From Serinus canaria (lineage: Eukaryota; Chordata; Aves; Passeriformes; Fringillidae): a DNA stretch of 64,000 nucleotides. This document shows positions 38,801-50,800 of the stretch, one piece after another; the stretch's first letter is position 1, and each line of letters starts with the position of its first letter. The notes beneath the pieces are model-generated. The model was given only the letters and a program-made list of their open reading frames with translations, did not search any database and had not been told where the DNA came from. The DNA is taken from the NCBI RefSeq assembly GCF_022539315.1, contig NC_066326.1, forward strand, positions 9,812,601 through 9,876,600, written 5' to 3'. Made by a program: the position numbers and the translations under genes.

Positions 38801-41800
38801 CTGGAGTGGGAGCTTGGCTTTCTCCGCTAAATTCATTCACAGACAGTTAGCTGGGAAACCTCTGCTGTGGGCATGCCACACTGCAGTGTGAAGAATAAGA
38901 ATATCACAATCTGATCCATTTTAGTTACAATTAAACTTTAAAACACAGTGGGTTAGACTGCCCACGTCACGTGCAGTAACCCTGGCTGCTCTGGCTGCCT
39001 CAGGTCTTTCATGGACGGCTTGGGCTTCAGCAGCTTTACAGAAAGGGTGCAAGGTGGTTTTGTTGGCACCTGGGTTTTGCATGTATTTGAGATCTCATCA
39101 GGTACTCCCTGCAGATTAAATAAGCTTATTCAATTTTCTATTGAATAAATTATTAATGAATAAATTATCTTTATTCAGACTTCTGTCATCATGGTCTTTC
39201 AAGTGCTGGAATACAAAGGAAAGATTTCAGTGAATGCCATTCACAGCCATCCTTTGTCCTTTCATCTCTATGGCTGCAGATGATTTTGTTCAGGGGACTG
39301 AATTTTGCCTGGTTTTTATCTCCTGTGAGATGATCCTTGTCGGAAATGAGTCTCAGGAGCACATGTGGATAGCTATATATATGAACATATTATTTATTTA
39401 AGGAACTATTTATGCAAATGACATTGAATTGTGCAAGGGATCATTTTGTCAGCCAGGGCTTCCAAAGCTCTGACAGAAGGGATTAGTGCTGCAAGTATTT
39501 TACCTCTCCTGTTTGACAGGAAGCTGATTGTAATTTTATGAAATAATTGTGTGGAGGGCCAGATATCTCCTCTGAGCTGCACTGGGCTCTCTGGGATTAC
39601 ACTGGAGGCAGCATTAGCTCATCCTTTTCATGCAATTTTTTAAATTACTGAGATGCTGATCCAAAAATGAGCATATTTTTGAAAGTGTGGTTCAAAGGAA
39701 GTGAGTTTTCTTTATCCAGCAAGTCTGTGAAAGACTAGGAATGTCAGAGGGAGCTAGAGTAAAATATGTAGGACGTGGTAACATTTAAATAGCTCTCAAC
39801 TGTGTTATGTGGGGATTTAAATGAACCCAATTCTTGTAATTCATACAGACCACTTAATATTTTTCCTCCTGTGCTGATTTAAATATCTCAGAAGAAGCTG
39901 TCCCCCATGGCATCTGACTTTATTGAATAATTCCATTGGCAGTGACACTGTTACTATCATAATCTGGGGTTTGGGAAGGATAGTCTTCATTACTGATGTG
40001 AAAAATGATGGATGGTGTTCCATGCTAAGAAATATTGGGGAAGAAAAGGTTTCCTGGTGTTCAAGCAACTCCTGAATACAGAATTTATTTAATTTACATA
40101 TAAATACCTTCTTAATGAGAAAGAATTAAAATGATGGGGCAAGATTATAGAGAAGTAAAAAAATGCTTTAATGAAATACTAGAAGATGCTCAGGTCATGT
40201 GTTCTTGTGCACACACATCACTGTGGGGGGTTTAAATCTGTTGCTACCACCGAATATGGGTTTAAATTAATTTTGCTTCTTGCCTTATGCCACTGATAGC
40301 TCATTATAAATGAATTAATGATGTGCAAGCTTCCACATTGGACCATTGATATGGAATTTGTGCCAAAGCCTCCATCCACCATGTTTGTCCATCCATTTAT
40401 ATTTTTATCTAGCTGTCTCTTAGGCACATACACCCTGGCACACACAGAAGCTGAGCCCTGGAGAGAGTACAGATTTGGGACTGAGCTTATTTGGAACTTC
40501 AAAGTTCAAGCGAGAGGGAATTAAAGACATAATTTTGTTTTGCTCTGTTCTATTTTTCAGCAGCATTAGGCAGCTGGGACAGGAAAATGCTTTCCTCTTT
40601 TCTTTCCATATTTGGTTGAGGTTTTCAACCAGCAGCCCAAGAACAAAAGTGAGGGTTAATTTTATTCAGCAAACCATAGCTTCATCTTGGGCAGCCTGGC
40701 AGAAATGTCTCTCTAGGCTGATCAATGAAAATAGTTTGTTAATTATTAAAAAACATTCTTTTTACAAAAAATAGCCAGATTTCAAAAATAAATTTGATGC
40801 TTTTTTTTGCCTTTTAACATAATCATGAAAAGAAGCAATAGGAATTCTTAATACCTATATTACCTCTTATACAAATTCAATGATAAATTTTGATTCATAA
40901 AATATTTTGGGAAGGGATGTATCAAAAAAGTCTATTTCTTCTTTAAGCCTGGAGTAAAAGAGAACAGAAAGCTTAAAAAAAAATCAGAGGTGAAAAATAA
41001 GCATTTGAACAATAATTATATATATAATATCTATATCTGTACTCTATATATATACTTATATACTATAGGTAATAGTAGGGCTGTTACCTTTACTTTTTAT
41101 TACTTTTTCCTGCAGGGTAATTGAAAAACTAAAGGTGAAAATGACTGCATGGGGGAAATAGGAGTTTTAAGATCTCTGCTATTTCTCTCAGGTGGATGAA
41201 GCAGCACTTGTGAAACGCCACAAGCAGGGGTGGCTGATGGAAATCTCCAACAACCTGGACCACTGCATTGCCCGCCTCAGGTATGACCTGTAACCTGACT
41301 CTGTGAGTGGGACTCTGCTTCCTAACCCTGCACTCACGTCTTTCTGCCCTGTGCCATTGTAGTCTGCACTTAGGAGGGGTTGAGGAACACCTCTTCTCGT
41401 TCCAGGTCTGCTTAGGAACGTGAATCCAACTTCCCAAGCTGCAGAAGTCTTTATTAGTGACTACTAATGCTTCACGTCATTTGTGCATGTTAAACGTGGC
41501 TTCATTTAGTTTCATGAATATGCATGGAGAAATTACAACGAATGTTACACTTGCAGCATCACTCAAGCTTCATGGAGTTCCTGATTAACAATTATGTAGA
41601 AAATTTGTTTCTGAGATAATTGTTGAAAACCACATGCAGGCTTTTTTTTTTTCCCCAGGGTTTGAGTCTGTGTGTGATTTGTACATTTCAAGATTGAATG
41701 AGATGCATTTTCTTCAACCAATATTTTTATTATTTTCTAGAGAAGCAAGAAAGAAGAAAATTGCCCTCAGTTTGGGTTACCATGGGAATGTGGTAGATCT

Positions 41801-44800
41801 GTGGTGAGTAGTATGAGTGGATAATGAGTACATTAATGCTCTGGCTTTTTGGTCAATGTGTCGAATTAGTTCCCAAACTTGGAAGAGACATTAAAAATAG
41901 TGCTGAGTACATTACTCTAGATGCTCATGAAAATGTGCTCTCAGAAAGGAGATCTTCACCCTTGTGTTCATTTGCTGTCCCCCCTAGGGAGAGGTTGGTG
42001 CATGAGCTGGACACAACAGGAGAGCTGCTGGTTGACCTGGGCTCTGACCAGACCTCCTGCCACAACCCATTCAATGGGGGGTACTACCCAGTGCAGCTCA
42101 GCTTTGAGGAGGGAAAGCAGCTGCTCTCCTCCAACCCAGGGAAGTTCCGGACACTGGTACAAGAGAGGTGAGGGTTTGATCTTTCATCTTCCTAACCTTT
42201 GAGTTTAGCTGCTCTTCAAGCCATGCAGTCAGGGGGTACCAGTCCACTGCTGGAAAGAGAGGGTAATTTGGGCAGTTTGGGCCAAGGAAGAGGCCAGAAC
42301 AGTGATGTTCTGTTTTTCAGGTTTTTCTCTGCTTGCTTTGTGAGCTACTTAAACTGTTCTGCAGTTTTGTGCAAGCTGGTTTTTGTTATCAGCCTCCATC
42401 TCCAGAGCTGGCTGTGTTGCTTGGCTGAAAGATATGAGTGACACCTCTTTGCTATTTAAGTTTCCTCAATGACTGTAAATCCCTTAAGGTTTTGAGGATA
42501 ACAGGTGCTACAGAGGCTGAAAGCATCTCAATTGATATCTTGTGGGCTTATGTCTGAATTTATCTGGGGTCTTTCCATTCCCTCTGTCTCCTCCTACTCC
42601 CATGCCTTTGGTTAGTCAATGATATTATCCTTTTTCATATTTCATCAAGAATAACTGTTTCCTTCTTTATTTCAGTCTGAAGAGGCATGTAGCTGCTATT
42701 AACAAACTAGCTGATAAGGGCATGTTTTTCTGGGATTATGGCAATGCTTTTCTCTTGGAAGCTCAGAGAGCTGGTGAGTAAATCCTGGAGCTGTAGGTGG
42801 AAAGGAGAACAATCCTGCTGTGTCTGTTAAGTAGGACAGGGTTGGCCACTGAAATTCTAATCTTTAGTCCTTCTTTCTCTCTTGTTCTTTGAGACCCCTG
42901 GCCCTCCCTGGCTGAGATAGAACTTTCCTAGGATCTTGTGTGCAGTCTGGTTTTTCATTTTATAGTTTTCCTCCATCAAGTGACTGACTATTAAAATTCT
43001 TTTATAGGTGCTGATGTTGCAAAGAAAGGAGCAAATAAAACAGAATTTCGATATCCTTCCTATGTTCAGCACATCATGGGGTATGTTGGGCAGAGCTGGG
43101 AATATGCTGTCAAGTATCTTGTGACTCCCTCTCTTCAGAGGGAGAGTACTGCAGAGATTAGTGCAGTCTGACAGTGATCTGCAATGATAAATGATCCAAA
43201 GGAGGCAACAGCAGTAGAAAAATGGCTCTCACAAGTGTTAAGCCAGAATTAGTGTAGGCTAGCCATTGTCAAATCAACAATCTTCACTCCTTTACAGGAG
43301 TAGCTGCATTTTGTCTTTGCATGACTTTTCCTTAAGCAGTTCTGCTCAAGAAGAGCAAGGTCACAGCCTCAGACTGTGACTAGAGGCAACTTCACTTCTA
43401 GGCGCTAAAAGCTGAGTGCTTGTCTCTTCAGAGCAGTAGAGATCAACCCCTAATAATCCAAGCCTTATATGTGCCCTGAAGTTAAAAGTATGATGGAAAC
43501 AGGACACTCTTCTGCACCAGCTGTGCCTCTTACCCATGCTGTACATGCTGCTTGTGGAAACAGCTGAGCTCAGGACATCTGTTGAGGGACTGGATTTAGA
43601 ACTGATTTTCCTCTGACTCATGCTTAGCTTGCCTATGCCATGTGAATAAGAGCCTGAGCATAGAGTAAGGCCCCAGCCAGATTAGATCTTTTCTTCCGGC
43701 CCTCAAGTGAAGCGTGTCCCACTATTGTACATAAACAATGTGGACAGCAAATGAGCCTGGACTCAGGCACTCGGTCAGAACCTGCCCTTGTCTGACAGTG
43801 TAGATGCACTCAGGGTTAGCCTGGGTTAAGGACACAAAGACCAGGCAGCAGGGAGAGTATATTTAATGAAACAGAAGAAAAGATGCAATTCATCTGATGA
43901 TGCACTTGATTGAACTGTCCAACATGACTATCAAAATTCTGGCCTGACTATACTTTTAGACGCCAGTGGGTGGCTGCATGAAACAGCAGTGTTTAATTTC
44001 TCAGTTAATGGTCCTTGATGCTTCTGTTTAGATTAGTGCACTGAAAATGTTTCAAATTCTTCCGTCTCCAGCTAATGAAAGAAAAAGCACTGCTAGCAGC
44101 CAGGATAAATAAGGAAAGAATTTCAACTATCTCTTAATGAAACATGTTCTCTTCCCAGGGACATTTTTTCCCTGGGATTTGGGCCATTCCGCTGGGTTTG
44201 TACCTCAGGTGACCCACGGGACCTTGCTACAACTGACTCCATTGCCATGTCAGTGCTGGAGGACTCCATCCGCCAGGGAGGTAAGGCATCATCCCACACA
44301 CCCCCACGGGGGGCTTGGCAGAGAAAGGGAAACCCAGAGCTCAAATGAGTGCTAGCTGTTGGCTGAAAACATGGAAAGCAAGGTCTTCCAGGTTCCCTGT
44401 AAGCAGGAAGTGTTGCTGCTGTCTAAACTCCTAGTAGGAGTGCAGCCTGCACTGCAACAGTGCAGGTAACTGGTAAAACAGAAAACCACCACTTTGGGAT
44501 GTTGATTCCAAAGCAGTTCTGGCTAAGAGCCTTTCTTTTTAGTTGTTGCAGGTGTTTTTAAACTTTGTTGCCTTGAAACTTTAAGGCAATCAGTAGGTTT
44601 CACTGTCAGGTCTACAAGAGTAATTTAAGGAGTCAAATTGCTTTGCTCCTGTCTCACAGGCAGGTGAGGCATGAAAATCTAGGGAGGTTTTCAAGAGGTT
44701 AGCAAGGAGATCAGTGACAGGAATCCCAGGTTTCCTGGGTGTGGTGCTCCATCCAGTGTCATTTTTTTGTGATTACAATTTTGAGATCTTTTTTGTCATT

Positions 44801-47800
44801 TGTTAATAGATTGGCAGCTCTTTCTACTGGCTGGTGGAACCAGTTTGGAACACCTGCATGGCTCTGTGTGCTGCCCTAGGATCCAGGAATTGCACTCTTC
44901 CCCATCCCTGAAACTGGGCTATTACTGGTATCCCCTGCTTATGAATGGGAACTGAGACAAAGCTAATTTTGTGTCAGCAAACATTAATTCTGGTGTCCCA
45001 GGATGGAGAAGGCTCCACCCTTTTCCCTACCTTTGCACTTACCAGACAGCAGGGTCAAAGGTTTGTCACTGTCCCCAAGCACTGAAATCCTCACCTCTTC
45101 TGTTTTGACCACCAGATTTTGTGCTTTCCAGAATCAACAAAATAATCCTTGAATTCTGAGGAATTCCTCCAGATCAAAAGGAAATGGATCAGAAATCCAA
45201 ACCATATTTTGAGAACGAGAGCATAATATTTTTTCCCCTGGTTATATTGAAATATTTGTTGCTTTTTTTTTCATGAAAGACATTGAAATACAAATAGAAG
45301 CATGAAAATTTTGAAGGCAGTCCTGTTTGTTCAGGAACAATCAGCACTGGGAGAATCCTGGGTAGTATTTTTGACAAGGATATATCCTGTTCAGATGTCT
45401 TTCATTTGGAATAAAAGTTCTCTTGTCTTCCTATGATGCACGGCTGGTGTCCAGCCTTCCTTTCCTCCCAAGAGGAGAATTATTGGTACAGTGGGTCTGA
45501 CCTTGCAAGGTCCTTGGTTCTGTCTGTTCTCTGATCTTTCCTTAGGAGTCATGAGTTGTGTTCAATGCAAAACCAGCTCATTGCAATAACCCAGAAGTGC
45601 TTACTCTGATCTGTGGGTATTGAAACTTCCATGTTTTTAAGCCTGGTCCCTTGGCTTTATTGAAGGGAGGGTGAAATCCATTACTGTACGGCTGGATCTG
45701 TCTTCAGAAATCTGCAGTAATTTTTCTGCCATGCACTGCAGATTCCAGAAACCTTCTCTCAGGACTGAACCATTCTATGACCTTTGGATGGCTTGCATTG
45801 CAAGACTGGGAAATGAATCAGTTCCTCTGTGTACAGGAGAATGTGGGTGTTTATATGGATGTCATGTAAAGCTGGGGAGAGAAGTCTCTTGCACAAACAA
45901 AAGGCATTGAACAATTGCTTGTATATTCTCAATTTAAATGAAAAAAAATGACATATAAAAAAATCCCAACAGGTGAAAACAGGATTAAGGGCAAGGCTAT
46001 TATTCTATTTGTTGTTAAATTTGACAGGACAATGGAAATTTAATTCATAGAGAAAGAAAAACAAAATTTGATCAGAAAAATAGACATTCATGCATACATA
46101 TGCTTGAATAATCCACTTGCAGTCCATTTTCTATGAGGCCTGAGTTTGGACCAAATTTTAAGGGTCTGGATAGCCTCACACATATACATATCTGAAATCT
46201 GAGCCTACCTTTGAAATTTATAAAAGAATCTGTTCTAAAAACTAAGTGAAAACTCAACAAAGCTGAACTCTGTTGCATTCCAAGCCTAAACATTTAACTT
46301 GGTCTTAAATCCACTGTTAATTATTCTTCTTCTTTTGTGGAGATGAGTTTCTTTCAGAGTTTGTGAGATTTGTCATTTTATTATCTGCTTCTACCTGAGC
46401 TTTTAGGAATGCCCTTGCATGAGAGATGTAGCACTGGTGATTGGGGTGTGACTTGGTTTTAGGACCTCTGTGGTAGTTTGAAGGCTGAGCTGATGCATAA
46501 CAATGTAAATCTCTCTAAGGGAGCCAGTCTCTGTGTTCCTTGGGACAATTTCCCTGGGAACACAATGCTTTTCAGTATATTTTAAATCCTAGGTGTGTAC
46601 AAGGGCCTATGAAATACCAGAAGCAATATAATTGCTTGCCTGACTTAAAAAAAACACATTTCTGTTGGGATGGGAAGGTGGAGGCAGAAGTTTAGCAAAT
46701 GAAATAGATGGGGTTACTATAAAGTCTTTCTGAAAAAAAAATTTGTGAGATTTTTTTCAGTTGCAGGAAATAAGACTAAATAAAAGGGAGTATTCCTCAC
46801 TTCCCCAGGGAAAACTGATTAAATCCAACTGTTTATTGGAGCTGGCTGGAAGGGACAGATGTGTGCTGTGTTGAGATAGGTCCTTGTAGCCAGTATTCTC
46901 ATCTGGCTTTTCTTCTGTAGATCTTTTCCTCTGTAAGTCTGTGCACTGTGAAGTATAAAATATGCTAAGTGTTCTCTGATAGAGCTTAAAAAGTGATAGA
47001 AAGGAACCCATTCCCTGTTGTTTTGGTTTTGTTTTGTTGGGTTTTTTAGAGGTATTCCAATGAACTCCCATTGCATATCTATAATAACCTAAGTGAACAG
47101 TGCCCATTACCTTCTGGAGGCTGCTTCCTTCAAGCTTCTGAGTGGCAGCACAATCCTATTAGGACAGCACTAGCAGCTGTTTCATCTTTCACTCCCTGCA
47201 AAGTGAAGTGCTGACATGTTAATCCTCACTGCAGAGTTTAGAAGCTATCACTTGAAGCCAGCCCCTCGAGCACTGACAGGTCTCCTTAGGATCATTAAAG
47301 CTCTGGGTATGGAAGGCCTGCCTCTGCAGGAAGGAGCATATTTTTCATTTCCCTTAAACAATGTGTTTAACACAGGTTGAATGTGAATTTCTAATATTTT
47401 CCTCTTTCCTTTTTCTGGTTTTAGCCTGTATAACTGCTGTGATACTTCCTAGTGCAGCAGCAGTAGTCCAAACACTCTTCTCAGAGACTATTTCAAGTTA
47501 GCAGTGTGCAGTTTCTCCAGCTTGACTTTGAAACATAACTTATCTGTATGTTATAATTTGCTATGAAAAGGGGTGAGAGCTGGAAATAGAGAACATTCTG
47601 TCTTGGCATCTGCAGAGATGATTGCCTTGAAGCTCCAGCGCATGAACAGGTCACTGTGTCACTGTGCTGTCACAGGCCAGCTGAGCCCTGGTACCTGAGT
47701 CTGACTCTCAGGGCTATTTCACTCTCTAGTGTGAAATAGCTTAGTCCAGTAAGTAACTTCTTCAGGCACTGTAACCCCATCTGAGCTGTAAAACCTCCTA

Positions 47801-50800
47801 AATGAGGACAGCAAAATGCCTCTGTCCCATTACTGTACCCCTCATCTCTTTTGTGACTCACTCACTACAGATGGTGCTGTGCCTTTGGAGGCAGCTGATT
47901 GTGCTGAGGTCACCATGTGACTGATATGTGCCATATTTCGCTGTCTTTCACTTGGAATATGTTCTTATTCCTTTTTAATTTGGCTGATTGAGATGGAATG
48001 AGACGGATATAAATGAAAAGAGGAGCTGGAGAATGCTAAAATATTAAATATAATTGTCTTCTTAGGTAACCTATACATCTAAACAAGGTGTAGGGTGGAT
48101 TTATGTATAAAGTAACCCCCGAATAATAAATTTTCCTGTGCAGTTTTTGTTCCATAGAAATGTGAGGCAACAAACCTCTTAGCTGGAAAAAAGACCTCTG
48201 TTTTATCTTGGTGCAAAAACATCCAAGGACCACGTTGTGCAGAGTAACTGCTGTGCTGTAAATCTGTGTCCCAGATATGGTGTCCATTGGTGCAACTTAT
48301 CCTCAAGTGTGTGTTGCAAGCTGCTTTTGAGAATTTCTGCTGGCTGCCTCAAAGGAGTTATTCACTATGTGGTACAAGACTGGATTGCAGTACCCCATGT
48401 CATGGAGTTTGATGAAATGACTAATTTAGCAAAGATTAGTAATAGATTGGCCTTTAGTAGGCAGTAAAACAGGTGACCAAAAATGTACAGTACACGTAAA
48501 CCATATTTCATTTTAATTTAGTTTGCTGAAGATCCAAATGGGAGTTGCCATTCCAGCTCTCTCCTGAGTGGCATCTTCTACCTTTCTCTAAATACACGAT
48601 GCAGTTGCTGCATCAGCTGCACAGAGAACTTTATACAGCATTTCCTATATGCACGCTTGTATCTGAGAGTAGCATGTGACTCCCTAGTGCTGCCAGATGA
48701 ATTAGAGTAAATTTAGAACATATTGCATTAATTTTCAAGCTGTATTTTTCCTCGTTTTCTCTCACAAGTGAGCACATCTGTGAAGCAGCAGTACCACGAC
48801 AACATCCGCTGGATTCGGGAAGCTGGCAGGCACAGCTTGGTAAGTGCGCAACCTCCTGCAGCAGATGTGCCTGCTCCTGGAACTGGATGCTGGGGTGAAG
48901 AGCAGGGATGGACAGGAATGAAAACACAGTCTGTAGCTCTTGGGGCTGACAACTGAAACCCTTTTCTTCACAGCAGGATTTTAGGTTGAGCTGAAGTAGC
49001 TCTTCCCCTTCACTTCCTCATCTGGAAATATCAAAATAATCCAGCAATATCTACTCTTGTATCTGGAATGAAACATATCTGTAAAACAAATCTGTGATTC
49101 ACCCTCCACCTCAGTTGTAACCACCTTTCTTTCACAGTGCTATTCAAAATATTCCTCTTGGTAATGCTGTGGACCAAGCTCCTCAGAGGTGCAGTTCCCA
49201 AACCCTTTCCAAAACAGGAGACAGGGCTGAAGAGCTGCCATCCTTCTGCCCTGTGGGAGGCAGGACACCAGTGGATCATCCTTTGTTTTCCTTTTCCTCT
49301 CCCTGTGAAGCCAACAAGTGATGCTGTAGAGCTCATATGTGCCCTCCCAGTCTGGAAGCACAGCAGAGCTGTGCAGGACAGATGTTCTTTGCCACATTTT
49401 CCCTTCCAACCCACCATCACCAGCTCCAAACCTTTGCTTCTCAGCTGTTGGTTAAGGGATTTGTTGATAGGGGGATTATAGCCTAGCAATCAGGTTGAGT
49501 TAAAGAGTGGAATTTACTGGGCAGTGGCAGCTGAATACAGAAATACATCTCATGGATTGTGTGAGTGAAGATAAAACTAAGTTCAAAGAGGGATTTGAAT
49601 TTTTTTTCTGGAAGCTGGATGTTGGTGAAGAAATAATGTGCACTTTTTTCTGTGAAGGAAAGGGGTCACTCCTGTGACTCCATTCATCTGGGACCTGAAG
49701 ATAAGCCAGTGGCAGAGAACCTTATCCCTCTGTCACTTTTCTTTTCCAGGTTGTTGGCTCTCAAGCCAGAATCTTGTATTCTGATCAGAAGGGTCGTGTG
49801 TCCATAGCTGTGGCTATTAATCGAGCCATTTCTGAAGGGAAGATAAAGGTTTGTCTCTTTTGTCTTGATGTGCTCTGCTAATTGTTTTTAATATCTGGGA
49901 CTGGGGAGGCAGGTGGCAAAGGAGAAAGCTTCAAGCAGTGAGAGCAGAAGTGCCTGTCATTTAGAGGGGGGCAGTTTGTGTAAGAGCTCAGTCCTCTCTG
50001 CCTGCCACCAGTATTGTGCTCTGTCACGGGAGACAGGTGGGTTTAGAAACTCTCTGAAATTTTTGTTTCATGATGAGACTGTCTAATTTTCTCTTTGGGC
50101 ACCTACAATCACAACATATAATTCTGTGATTTGCAGAGAGCACAAAGCAGGGACTGTAACTCCTTAGCAGGGCACCAAATATTAAGGCTTAAGACAGAAG
50201 TGAATTGAGCAGATAATGGTCCTCAGTAGCAGTGTCAATCTGGAGGATTCCACTGTCTTGTCCTTGGTTTTTTCCAGGCTCCAGTGGTCCTCAGCAGAGA
50301 CCACCACGATGTGAGTGGGACTGACAGCCCTTTCAGGGAAACATCCAACATTTATGATGGATCAGCCTTTTGTGCAGGTCAGTGGAACAGCTGAGGCTTC
50401 TCTGCCTGGGCCAGCAAGGAAATGGCTTTAGAACAGAAATAGCTTTTTTTATGCAACATTTTTTAAATGTTTTTGTTTAAAAAACACCCTTTAATCCCAA
50501 TTAATCAGATTTCCTGAGAAGCTTTGTGGGATTTAACAATATAGACACTAGTGGAGAGCTAGTTACATAGGAGAGGTCCTGAACACTGCTGGAAATTCAA
50601 TGAAAATGCACCAGATGTGTCTGAATGCAAATGGAGAGCAGTCTCAGAGGATTGTATCTTCTGTTTGATTTTAATTTGGAATCTCACTGTTTCAAACAGG
50701 TGATCTGATTGTGGCCGCATCTCCTTGGAATCCACAAGATCAAAATCAGGTCTATAATAATATTTTGCTGAAAGCAAAGGGACTCACAGCTGTTTTCATT

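Larger units (their letters stand above)
38417..41191 (+). other. UROC1 intron 8 (2.8 kb)
   Basis: Very AT-rich. It holds a 9-bp perfect hairpin at 39126-39148 and an AT microsatellite at about 41012-41068. Confidence 0.7.
42168..44158 (+). other. UROC1 introns 11-13
   Basis: Introns 42168-42675, 42774-43007 and 43081-44158. No other gene or repeat recognised. Confidence 0.65.

Noticed and set aside
49031..49489. 152-codon antisense open frame in UROC1 intron 15
   Set aside because: No domain, no plausible splice or promoter context, and it lies wholly within an intron.
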